Shown: piece after piece, positions 15,131 to 23,429 of the stretch
How positions within the stretch are numbered: the stretch's first letter is position 1
Layout of the letters: every line of letters begins with the position of its first letter
Origin: Sedimentisphaerales bacterium
GTDB lineage: Bacteria; Planctomycetota; Phycisphaerae; Sedimentisphaerales; Anaerobacaceae
Direction of reading: 5' to 3'
Length of the DNA stretch: 32,301 nt
Assembly: GCA_016927855.1 (NCBI GenBank)
Contig: JAFGLV010000086.1
Location: 1 to 32,301 of the forward strand
Made by a program: the position numbers and the translations under genes
Notes under the pieces: model-generated
Told to the model about the DNA's origin: nothing
Database searches by the model: none
What the model saw: the letters and a program-made list of their open reading frames with translations, nothing else

Positions 15131-17635
15131 ATGATATGCGCCGCAAGACAACTGCTCCCGTTGGTTCTTCTCTGCTCGCTCCTGGCCGGTGTCGGCAACG
15201 CTGCCGATGAAAACACTCTGTCGCTCAACGACCAGGAGTACTTCGCCAAGCCCGGTCTGGACGTGATGGTTTTCAGCGACTTCTACCCCGAAGGCCATCA
15301 GGGAGGCGTGACCATCGTTCAGAACGGGGTACGCGTCGCGGCCAACGGCGACGTGCGGCTGGAGCCCACGCCGGGACAGTGGCAGCCCATCCCCAAGCTC
15401 GACGGACGCGAGGTCGATGACGTCAATCAGGTTATCACCGCGAGCTTGAGCTATCCCGATGCCAGCCGCGACCGCAAGGGGTTCAATCCGATCGTGTATC
15501 CCGATCTGGAGTTCTCCTACAAGGTCCGCGTTCGTCCCGACGGGGATTCGTTCAGGATCGTTGTCGATCTGGACAAGCCGCTGCCGTCCGAGTGGGTCGG
15601 GCGCGTTGGTTTCAACCTGGAGCTGTTTCCGGGCGAATACTTCGGCAAGAGCTATTACATGGACGGCCAGGCCGGCACGTTCCCCAGACAGTTGAACGGT
15701 CCGATGTACATCGACGCCAACGGTCTGTCTCAGTGTCAAGCCTTGGCAAAGGGAAGACGCCTGTCGCTTGCACCTGAAACAGAAGCGCTGCAAATGACCA
15801 TCGAGGCGTTGGGCGAAGCGATGCTTGAATTGCTCGATGGGCGGGCTCAACACAACAACGGCTGGTTCATTGTTCGCTCGGTACTGCCTGGCGACACGAC
15901 CGCCGGCGCCCTGGAGTGGAAGGTCACGCCCAATGCCGTTGACGGATGGCGCTATACGCCGGTCATTCACCTGTCGCAGGTGGGTTACCATCCTACGCAA
16001 GAGAAGGTCGCTGTCATCGAACTCGACAAGCGCGATAAGACCTTCAAAGACATCGTTCTATACCGCGTCGACGCCTCCGGTGGTCGCCGGGAAGTGCGCA
16101 AGTCCAAACCGGCCGATTGGGGCGAATTCCTGCGGTTTCACTACCTCAAGTTCGATCTCAGCGACGTCCGCGAATCCGGCGTTTACCTGATTGCCTACGG
16201 TGACCAGGAATCGAACGTCTTTCGGATCAGCACCGACGTTTATTCCCGGCACGTCTGGCAGTCGACGCTGGAGTATTTCCTGCCGGTGCAGATGTGTCAT
16301 ATACGCGTCGAGGACCGTTACCGCGTCTGGCACGGCCTCTGTCACATCGACGATGCACTGATGGCGCCGATCAACCACAACCATTTCGACGGCTACGCGC
16401 AGGGAGCCTCCACTCTGACGAAGTACGATCCGCTCCAGCCTGTGCCTGGGTTGAACGTGGGCGGCTGGCACGACGCAGGCGACTATGACCTGCGCATCGA
16501 GTCGCAGATCGGCACGGTGCGCATCCTGTCGCAGATATACGAGGCCTTCGAGGTCGATTATGACGCTACCACCATCGACCAGCAGCGACACCTGGTGAAA
16601 ATGCACCAGCCTGATGGTGTCCCCGACGTCCTCCAGCAGATCGAGCACGGCGTGCTGACGGTCCTGGGCGGCTACAAGAGTCTGGGCCGCCTGTACCGAG
16701 GCATCATCTGTCCCACGATCCCGCAATACGTCCTGCTGGGGGACGGCTCGACCATGACGGACAACAAGGTCTATGATGCGGCGCTTGCACCCGACGAAGC
16801 CAAAGGAGACCGCTCCGGCAAGCGTGATGACCGCCTCGTCTTCACGGAAGAGAATCCGTCACGGGAGTTGGAGGTCGCAGCCGGCCTGGCCGCGGCGGCG
16901 CGAGCTTTGAAGGACTACAGACCGGCGCTCGCGGTTGAGTGCATCGAGACTGCCGAGGCCATTTACGAGGCAGACAAGGACGCCGGTGGCAGAAGGCTGG
17001 CCGGCGCGAAGATTCAGGCGCTGACCGAGCTGTTCCTCACAACCGGCGAGCAGCAATACAAAACTGCGCTCGTGGCGATGCAGCCCGACATCGTTCGCAC
17101 AATCGGCAACTGCGGTTGGGTGCTCGGCCGGGCGATAGACAAGATCGACGATCCTGCCTTCAGCAGTGCTGTGCGCGACGCCGTCGCGCGACTGCGCCAG
17201 CAAATCGAGCAGCAGGGCGCGGAGACGCCGTTCGGCGTGCCGTACCGTCCGAACATCTGGGGCGCCGGATGGGGCATTCAGAGCTTCGGCGTCCCTCAGT
17301 ACTTCCTGCACCAGGGCTGGCCTGATATCTTCGACGACAAGTACCTGCTCAACGCGCTGAACTTCGTGTTGGGCTGCCATCCGGGACCGAACACCGCCTC
17401 TTTCGTGTCCGGTGTCGGCGCACAGTCGCTCACCGTCGCCTACGGTGTCAACCGCGCCGACTGGAGCTACATCCCCGGCGGCGTCGGCTCCGGCACCGCG
17501 TTGATCCGGCCCGACCTGCCCGAACTGAAGGAGTGGCCCTTCTTCTGGCAGCAGACCGAATACGTCATGGGCGGCGGAGGCACCGACTTCATGTTCCTCG
17601 CATTGGCCGCTGACCATCTGTTAAATAGCAAGTAG
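15131..17635 (+). CDS. Secreted GH9 family beta-glucanase
   Basis: This is an 834-residue exported enzyme. TTGGAGG seven bases upstream supports ATG 15131, and the signal peptide ends near GNA-ADE. Residues about 25-275 are a beta-rich region I cannot name. Residues about 280-370 fit the Ig-like domain found before many GH9 barrels (HLSQVGYHPTQEKVAVIEL). The (alpha/alpha)6 catalytic domain follows, with GGWHDAGDYD giving D448 and D451 (base and partner), and the acid Glu about 810 in QQTEYVMGGGGTDFM near the C terminus. GH9 enzymes are mainly endo- or exo-acting beta-1,4-glucanases, some of them xyloglucan-active. In this operon it most likely cuts the glucan backbone, supplying oligosaccharides to GH31 and cellobiose to GH94. 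Exo-glucosaminidases also occur in GH9 and cannot be excluded. Confidence 0.9.
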   Translation: MICAARQLLPLVLLCSLLAGVGNAADENTLSLNDQEYFAKPGLDVMVFSDFYPEGHQGGVTIVQNGVRVAANGDVRLEPTPGQWQPIPKLDGREVDDVNQVITASLSYPDASRDRKGFNPIVYPDLEFSYKVRVRPDGDSFRIVVDLDKPLPSEWVGRVGFNLELFPGEYFGKSYYMDGQAGTFPRQLNGPMYIDANGLSQCQALAKGRRLSLAPETEALQMTIEALGEAMLELLDGRAQHNNGWFIVRSVLPGDTTAGALEWKVTPNAVDGWRYTPVIHLSQVGYHPTQEKVAVIELDKRDKTFKDIVLYRVDASGGRREVRKSKPADWGEFLRFHYLKFDLSDVRESGVYLIAYGDQESNVFRISTDVYSRHVWQSTLEYFLPVQMCHIRVEDRYRVWHGLCHIDDALMAPINHNHFDGYAQGASTLTKYDPLQPVPGLNVGGWHDAGDYDLRIESQIGTVRILSQIYEAFEVDYDATTIDQQRHLVKMHQPDGVPDVLQQIEHGVLTVLGGYKSLGRLYRGIICPTIPQYVLLGDGSTMTDNKVYDAALAPDEAKGDRSGKRDDRLVFTEENPSRELEVAAGLAAAARALKDYRPALAVECIETAEAIYEADKDAGGRRLAGAKIQALTELFLTTGEQQYKTALVAMQPDIVRTIGNCGWVLGRAIDKIDDPAFSSAVRDAVARLRQQIEQQGAETPFGVPYRPNIWGAGWGIQSFGVPQYFLHQGWPDIFDDKYLLNALNFVLGCHPGPNTASFVSGVGAQSLTVAYGVNRADWSYIPGGVGSGTALIRPDLPELKEWPFFWQQTEYVMGGGGTDFMFLALAADHLLNSK

Positions 17636-17735
17636 GCCGATCGCCGGCTCGAAGCCTATCCCTGGGCACTCCGGACATTGATGTCGTGCGATGTCGGCGC
17701 CACGGCTAGCGCGCCGCCTCCTGATCGCCTATCGG

Positions 17736-18608
17736 CTACCTCCCCTCCCCATCTTGTGTGCTGTCGACGGAATTCGAATCCTCGCTCCCGCTTGGCACGT
17801 CAGAGTGTTCCCCCGCGGATATCGCAGCTGCTCGTGTCGCGTTGATGGAATCTGTACCCCGTCCTCCCGCTGGTACTGTGGAGCGCTTCTCTGACGTCGC
17901 GACGACGGAAGGTCGCAATGAAATGAGAGAGAAAGTTGTGTCACCGGGCTGGTACTGCTGCTGTACGCTGATCGGCTTTTCGCTGCCTAGCTTGCGCCCA
18001 GAGCTGTACCAAGGCATAAGAATCGCGATTATGGTTGCCATCAAGATCACACCGTAGCTCGGCAGTTCCGTTCGCAACGCCGGCTCGACTTCATTCCAAT
18101 GCCGGGGGCGAACAAGGTTCCATAGGGCGCATCTCAGGTTTCTTTGCACGTTGCAGTTCCGGATTTCCTCTACCACGAAGGCGGGCCATGTCGGGATTTC
18201 GTCGAAGCACGTGTGTTGCGCGCCAGCTCCATCTCGGACCGCACAGTCGAGTTCGTCCGGCCATGTGTTTGTCGCGGTCAGCCGACCTCTTAGCCGCCGA
18301 AGGGCTAGTGTCTGCTGGGCTGCCTTCCAACGCATTTGAAACTGCATGTGCACAAAAACCAAGACCATATATCCCAACAGCAAGACGAGCAGAGAGAAGA
18401 CAACTCGGATGAAGACTCCAGAAAGGAACACGCACGCCTTGTATCCGAGGACAATTACCAGGGGCAGATAGAATGCCGTTGCAGTCCACGCCATGGCTTC
18501 CTTGTGGTTGTGGTAGGTCTCCGTCGCTTGGAGTTCTGAATCGAACCAAGAACAGTATTCCTGTGGCGTCGGCTCCTTACCTTTCTTCGGATCTCCTGAC
18601 TCACACAT
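17736..18608 (-). CDS. Hypothetical membrane protein
   Basis: This is a 290-residue protein of no family I recognise. A charged N terminus (MCESGDPKKGKE) leads into two adjacent transmembrane helices at about residues 43-95 (YLPLVIVLGYKACVFLSG and VVFSLLVLLLGYMVLVFV). A cytoplasmic-looking Arg-rich stretch with several Cys and Trp follows. A third helix lies near residue 187-200, and then a polar, low-complexity C terminus. I chose ATG 18608, which has GGAG nine bases upstream, over GTG 18650 and ATG 18623, which lack a good site. Parts are clearly more AT-rich than the neighbouring CAZyme genes. It lies 76 bp after the GH112 stop on the same strand and could be a distal operon member or an unrelated acquisition. 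Confidence 0.55.
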   Translation of the reverse strand: MCESGDPKKGKEPTPQEYCSWFDSELQATETYHNHKEAMAWTATAFYLPLVIVLGYKACVFLSGVFIRVVFSLLVLLLGYMVLVFVHMQFQMRWKAAQQTLALRRLRGRLTATNTWPDELDCAVRDGAGAQHTCFDEIPTWPAFVVEEIRNCNVQRNLRCALWNLVRPRHWNEVEPALRTELPSYGVILMATIIAILMPWYSSGRKLGSEKPISVQQQYQPGDTTFSLISLRPSVVATSEKRSTVPAGGRGTDSINATRAAAISAGEHSDVPSGSEDSNSVDSTQDGEGR

Positions 18609-18684
18609 CTGATCACTCTCCATCTTGTGCCACCACTGTCCGCCGATCACCTACTCAACGGCAAGTGGTCGGCGCGCGAGGCGC

Positions 18685-20871
18685 TCATTCCGTCATGACA
18701 CTGATGTCATACGGTTTGAGCGTAACGTCCACGGCGTTGCCCTTCGCGTCGAATACTCTCGTTTGCTGAGGTTGATCGCTGTTGTTGATGACCACGAGTT
18801 TCTTCGCCTTCGGGAAATAGGCACAGTCCGTGTGAATGTTGCTGCACGTCCACGCGCGGTAGTCTGCCTCGCGGCCGGCGGCCCAACATAAGGTGCGGTG
18901 CAAGAGACGCGTGTTAGCAGGCGAGAACTTGAAACCCGACAGGTAGACGGACCGGCCTTTCCCGAACTGGCGGATAGCGACCCGTGGCGAGCCGTCCCGG
19001 TCGGCGAGCACTTGGGTGTCGTTCGCGACGAGGTAGATGTTGTCGACATCCTTGCCGAAATCGAGCGCGCCGGTCGTGTCCGCAAGGACAAAATGCGTCT
19101 CGTCGGGCTTGTTGTACGTTCGTTTGGGCTTGCCCAAGGTGGAGCCGGTTTCGCGGTCCACGCCCAGTAGGTGCGCGAGCTGGAAATACTGGCTGCTGTG
19201 GACGCAGGCGGAAGGCTCGCCGACGCCGACGAAACTGCCGCCGGAAGCGACCCAGCCGGTCAGGGCTTCGACGATCTTGGGGTTCCTCCAGTATTCGCCT
19301 CCGGTCCAGGCGCTGCCGAGCCGGCCGGCATTGAGGATCACCTGGACGTCATCCGGAATGCCGCCGGCGAGGATATCATCGAAACTCAGGAACGTCACCT
19401 CCACCGGCATCCCGGCCATTGCTTCGGTCACTTCGTACAGTTCCATGCCGTGGACGAAGTGCCCGACGTAGACCCACGAGCGCAGCTTGCCCCAGGCGGT
19501 CAGCACGGCCACCTTGACCGGTGCGGTATAGGGCTTGTCGTCCTCGTGGAAGCGGCGCAACGTGCGAAACTCGTCGGTGATTTGCTCGATGGTATCGACG
19601 AACTCTGGGAAGGGCTCGACCAGGTGCAGGTAGCCGCCCAGGCCGATGCGGTCCACGCTTGTGCGCAAGAAGGCCCGACGGATGTTGGCCCAGAAGCGCC
19701 ACGCGTCGAGGGCCGGGTCGCCGCCTTCCATGAAGGTGGGCTCGCCCTGAAGGCCGGTCGGGAACAGGTAAGGGTGCAGGCGCAGCTCCTTGGTCTTGAC
19801 GCCTTCGACGCCGGCGCACAGCCTGACCTCGAAGGCGTTGAACACGCACTTGATCAAACCGTCGAGACCGAAGTCCTTGAACCGCGCGCCGTAAGGGTCG
19901 GTGCCGACGATGTGGTCGTCGTAAAACATGTAAGCCTGCTTGCCGGCGGTGTGGACCACGTCGATGCACTTGCGTCCGAAACTGACGACGAACTCGTTCA
20001 TGAAGTCCATCCAGTCGCGCAGCCGCCGCGACGGGACATTGTGCGTAGAGCAGTAGGCGCCGTTGTTGACGAAGTCCTCGCTGGTCAGCTCGTAGCCTTT
20101 CGCCTTGGCGAACAGGCGCAGTGCGTAGGGGCTGACGCAGCTTTCGTAGGAGCCCCAATCGACATAAGTGAAACGCAGGTCAGGCGAATCCCCCCAGAAC
20201 CAGGCAAAGTTGTAGAACAGGGAGGTGAAGCGAATGACCTTAGTGCGCGGGTGCTCGTCCAGCCAGCGCCTGAGGAATTCGAGCATGAACGCCTGCGTCT
20301 CGGGATAGATCGGGTCGATGGGCATCTGGTGCTCGCGGTCGCCCCAGTCGTTGGTGATGTGGTTGTACATCGAGATCGCTTCCCAGATGCGATACGCCAG
20401 GAAGTTCACGGTGTACTTGTGCCATTTCGTCGCGCCGTCGACCGTGACGACACCCTGGCCCGGGTCGAACGACCACCGGTCCTTGGCGACCTCCTGGCCC
20501 GTCGTGCGGTCGAACACCTGCCACCAGTCTTTCGGATCGTCGTTGACGTTGACTTTGAACTGCTCGCGGAAGAAGCCGGCGAGAGGATCGACGGTGACGG
20601 TATCGCTTTCGGCGACGACGGGATAGCTCATCAGGTAATTCTGCTGGAGCTTGTCGGTATTGACCTTGGCCCAGGTATTGTCCGCCCGCGCCAGGCAGAG
20701 CGTTGAGTAGATGTCGTAGTCGGCCTGCGTGATCTTGTCGGAAAGCACCGTCCCATCGCTGTCGCGAATCGCGTCGGCGCCCCAACGCTGCGCCAATTCC
20801 AGCGTCAAATCCTCATAACCTGCCTCGCCGGGCAGCGTAAAACCACCGGCGCTCGAAACCTTCTCTGTCAT
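18685..20871 (-). CDS. GH112 phosphorylase (1,3-beta-galactosyl-N-acetylhexosamine phosphorylase type)
   Basis: This is a 728-residue cytosolic protein without a signal peptide. GAGGT precedes ATG 20871. Its whole length follows lacto-N-biose/galacto-N-biose phosphorylases: GGFTLPGEAG and WGADAIRDSDGT at the N terminus, FLAYRIWEAISMYNHITNDWGD, the probable general-acid region YMFYDDHIVGTDPY, then an alpha/beta domain with VILNAGRLGSAWTGG and VGVGEPSA, and a C-terminal VINNSDQPQ. GH112 enzymes cleave beta-galactosyl disaccharides with phosphate to galactose 1-phosphate. Known acceptors are GlcNAc/GalNAc or, in one clade, L-rhamnose. The sequence alone does not let me choose between these. It follows the GPH transporter by 27 bp, so uptake and phosphorolysis are probably coupled. 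Confidence 0.92.
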   Translation of the reverse strand: MTEKVSSAGGFTLPGEAGYEDLTLELAQRWGADAIRDSDGTVLSDKITQADYDIYSTLCLARADNTWAKVNTDKLQQNYLMSYPVVAESDTVTVDPLAGFFREQFKVNVNDDPKDWWQVFDRTTGQEVAKDRWSFDPGQGVVTVDGATKWHKYTVNFLAYRIWEAISMYNHITNDWGDREHQMPIDPIYPETQAFMLEFLRRWLDEHPRTKVIRFTSLFYNFAWFWGDSPDLRFTYVDWGSYESCVSPYALRLFAKAKGYELTSEDFVNNGAYCSTHNVPSRRLRDWMDFMNEFVVSFGRKCIDVVHTAGKQAYMFYDDHIVGTDPYGARFKDFGLDGLIKCVFNAFEVRLCAGVEGVKTKELRLHPYLFPTGLQGEPTFMEGGDPALDAWRFWANIRRAFLRTSVDRIGLGGYLHLVEPFPEFVDTIEQITDEFRTLRRFHEDDKPYTAPVKVAVLTAWGKLRSWVYVGHFVHGMELYEVTEAMAGMPVEVTFLSFDDILAGGIPDDVQVILNAGRLGSAWTGGEYWRNPKIVEALTGWVASGGSFVGVGEPSACVHSSQYFQLAHLLGVDRETGSTLGKPKRTYNKPDETHFVLADTTGALDFGKDVDNIYLVANDTQVLADRDGSPRVAIRQFGKGRSVYLSGFKFSPANTRLLHRTLCWAAGREADYRAWTCSNIHTDCAYFPKAKKLVVINNSDQPQQTRVFDAKGNAVDVTLKPYDISVMTE

Positions 20872-20898
20872 GTCTACCTCTTCGTTGTGTAGATTCCA

Positions 20899-22422
20899 TT
20901 AACCGTCTTGTTCGTCACTCTTTCTTTGCTTGAGGTCAACCTCAATGGTCGTCAGCAGCTTCTCGTCGATCGGATAGAAACACAGCAATACCGCACAAAG
21001 GACCATGAAAGCAGCAGGGATCAGGCTGAACGAGAGTCTGATTCCGTTGATCGCTTCGAGGCTTTGTACGGGATTGGGGATCGCATCGGTGGGCTGGGCG
21101 TACTTGAAGAACTCCAGTGTCTTGAGTTGCAGGTATCCACCGATGGCCACACCCATCTTGATGGCGAACATGATGCCGGCGATCACCAGGCCTGTGGCTC
21201 GACGATGGAATTTCCACTCGTGGAAGTCCGCAACGTCGGTAAACATGGCGAACAGGAAGACCGGCAGTGCACCCGCAACGATAGCCCGGATGAGATTGAA
21301 GATCGTCAGGACGAGGAAGCTGTCAGGTGGCAAAACGTAGAATACCGCGCTAAGCACCACGCTGGCCAATACAAGGAAGATGGCCAGGGGTTTCTTGCCG
21401 AAGCGTTTCTTGCAGGGGGTGCTGAGGAACACGCCTGCCATCATGCCAACCACTTCTAGGGCCATGAATGTCGTCGTCACGTCAAAATCCAGGGTGAACA
21501 ATCCAAGTGGGGCCCTGAACAAAACATCCTTACCGTGTCCACTAACGTAGTCGAAGTAGAACATGACGGAGCTGTCACGAATCATGTTGTGCGTAAGCCA
21601 GAAGATGCATGCTAGGAACAAGATAATCCATGGTGCATTCCTGAACACATCCTTGAGGTCCTGGCCGAACGCGCTCTTCTGGAGTTTGGAAGGCTTGACC
21701 CGTTCTCGTGTGGTCAGGAACGTGATCAGCAGGAGGACGGTGGCTATGGCTCCGAAGAGTCCCATGGTCGTCCTGTAGCCTACGGTCGGGCTGAAACCCA
21801 GCGCTTCGCTGTAGCCCGGCAGCGTTGGCTTGGAGCCGAAGAACTTCACCAGAGGCAGGGTGAAGGTGGCAATCAGGAGCTTGCCGACAAAAGCGAAGAA
21901 GAAACGATATTGTGACAGTGTCGTGCGTTCGGCTGGATCGGGTGTCACCACGGCCATCATAGAGGAGTAGGGGATGTTGATCGCCGTGTACGCCATGGTC
22001 GCGAGGATGTATGTCGCGTAGGCGTAGACGATCTTGGCGTTCGGGCCCCAACTCGGTGTGATGAACATGGTATAGATGAAGAAGCCAAATGGGACGCCGA
22101 CCCACAGGAGATACGGCCGGAATCGTCCCCAGCGCGTGTTCGTCCGGTCAGCGAGCATACCCATTAGCGGGTCGTTGATCGTGTCCCATATCCGGGTGAC
22201 GAGAAACATCGTGGCCGCATGTCCGGGTGAGATGCCGAATACGTCCGTATAGAACTTGGCGAGAAAGACGCCGAAAGTGTGGTAGAGGATGTTGCTGGCG
22301 GTGTCACCCAGGCCGTAGCCGACTTTCTCGGTGACGGACAGGCGGGGTCCCAGGTCCACCTGGGACAGCTTCGTGACGTTCGACGCGGCGCCGTTGGCGC
22401 TTGCAGGAGTGTCGGATGCCAT
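20899..22422 (-). CDS. MFS sugar:cation symporter, GPH (glycoside-pentoside-hexuronide) family
   Basis: This is a 507-residue inner-membrane protein with about twelve hydrophobic helices. The GPH signature is clear: EKVGYGLGDTASN at the start of helix 1, then WDTINDPLMGMLADRTNTRWGR (quoted here only as its key residues: D-P-L-G and the following D-R-T-x-T-R-W-G-R-F-R-P loop). Family members such as MelB and LacS import di- or oligosaccharides with Na+ or H+. AGAGG lies 12 bases upstream of ATG 22422. The gene is the promoter-proximal member of a unit with GH112, so a beta-galactosyl disaccharide is the best guess for its substrate. It could also bring in cellobiose for the GH94 enzyme, which has no transporter of its own nearby. 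Confidence 0.92.
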   Translation of the reverse strand: MASDTPASANGAASNVTKLSQVDLGPRLSVTEKVGYGLGDTASNILYHTFGVFLAKFYTDVFGISPGHAATMFLVTRIWDTINDPLMGMLADRTNTRWGRFRPYLLWVGVPFGFFIYTMFITPSWGPNAKIVYAYATYILATMAYTAINIPYSSMMAVVTPDPAERTTLSQYRFFFAFVGKLLIATFTLPLVKFFGSKPTLPGYSEALGFSPTVGYRTTMGLFGAIATVLLLITFLTTRERVKPSKLQKSAFGQDLKDVFRNAPWIILFLACIFWLTHNMIRDSSVMFYFDYVSGHGKDVLFRAPLGLFTLDFDVTTTFMALEVVGMMAGVFLSTPCKKRFGKKPLAIFLVLASVVLSAVFYVLPPDSFLVLTIFNLIRAIVAGALPVFLFAMFTDVADFHEWKFHRRATGLVIAGIMFAIKMGVAIGGYLQLKTLEFFKYAQPTDAIPNPVQSLEAINGIRLSFSLIPAAFMVLCAVLLCFYPIDEKLLTTIEVDLKQRKSDEQDG

Positions 22423-22761
22423 CGCGATCGGTTCCTCTCAAGGACGTAGAGACGATCAGGGTTCGACCAACCAGCACGTTCTCCGATGCCGTCGTGGGCC
22501 GGGACCGTGCAAATTCGGCCTCATTTGATAGGAAATGCCGCGTGGCTGCAAGATGAAATTCCAAAGCTGGCGAGGGGGATGGGGCTCTGCTGGCGTGTCG
22601 TCAGGCGGTTGCGGTGGCGTCCGGCGTGGCGACGAACGATTGCATCCAACGGAGCCGGCGCCGGCAGACGACAGACACAACCATGACGAGCGGCGTGACC
22701 CCAACCGCGGACCGGCGGCGCTGCCATCGCGTCCGTGCTGCGTGCCCTTCGTCGAGCCGTC
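22423..22761. other. Intergenic region without a convincing gene
   Basis: This 339-bp gap lies between the YfiR-like gene and the transporter, both on the minus strand. Open frames here have no ribosome-binding site and no family-like sequence. On the minus strand a weak promoter candidate for the transporter reads TTGCAG (22551-22546), 15 bp, then TATCAA (22530-22525); the spacing is short. No terminator with a T-tract is visible after the YfiR-like gene. Confidence 0.3.
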
Positions 22762-23421
22762 TCACTCCTCTTCCGGGGGCTTGTAAGTCCGCTTGGCCAG
22801 GCGCAGGAGCTTGGACCGGATCTGGATGCCGGCCCGTTTGGCGGCGGTCAGATTGATCTCGAAACCAACCTTGTCGTCTTCCAGCAGGAGGTTGATGATG
22901 CCTCCTTGTTCGAGGAAGCCCTCGGTATCCGCGACGGTCAGAGTGTGGCTCTCTTCCACGTAACGGAGGATTTCTTTGACATGCTCCTTTTCGGACGGGC
23001 AGAGGAACAGCAGGTGGGAAGCCCTGATGGTTTCTCGCTGGGGATGGGGCTGCGACGGTTCCTTCTCGCCGGCTTTCTCGAGCTCGTCGATGCCCTTGAA
23101 GCGTTTGACGATCACCTTTCGATTGTCGACGGTCTTCTGCTCGATGGCCTTGAAGGCATCTCCAAACACGTTCTCGCCGATGACGCCGATGATCAGCGGT
23201 TCGTTGCTGTCGGCGACCTTCTCTTTCGGCCAGTCCATGAACTTGAGGAAATTGTACATGAACACCATCTTGACCGTGTATTCCGCGTTGGCGCGTGACT
23301 GGGCCCAGGCCGGCGGCGTCGCGGCCAGCACGACCATCCAGGCCGCCCAGACCACCAGCGCCGCGACCCTCAGGTTCGCAGGATGGCTGATATTGCTGCG
23401 GTTGAAACTGGCTCGGTTCAT
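22762..23421 (-). CDS. YfiR family (DUF4154) periplasmic protein
   Basis: This is a 219-residue protein with a signal peptide ending near AWA-QS. It shows the YfiR/DUF4154 pattern: YTVKMVFMYNFLKFMDWP, then IIGVIGENVFGDAF, an Arg-containing SHLLFLCPSEKEH strand, TLTVADTEGFLEQGGIINL, and a C-terminal VGFEINLTAAKRAGIQIRSKLLRLA. In Pseudomonas, YfiR is a periplasmic repressor of the diguanylate cyclase YfiN. No GGDEF gene is present in this window, so any such partner is elsewhere. ATG 23421 lies 8 bp after the TonB-receptor stop, so the two genes are almost certainly co-transcribed. TonB-receptor/YfiR pairs recur in many genomes, and a role in sensing or assisting the receptor is an inference from this arrangement. 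Confidence 0.87.
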   Translation of the reverse strand: MNRASFNRSNISHPANLRVAALVVWAAWMVVLAATPPAWAQSRANAEYTVKMVFMYNFLKFMDWPKEKVADSNEPLIIGVIGENVFGDAFKAIEQKTVDNRKVIVKRFKGIDELEKAGEKEPSQPHPQRETIRASHLLFLCPSEKEHVKEILRYVEESHTLTVADTEGFLEQGGIINLLLEDDKVGFEINLTAAKRAGIQIRSKLLRLAKRTYKPPEEE

Positions 23422-23429
23422 ATCATTCG

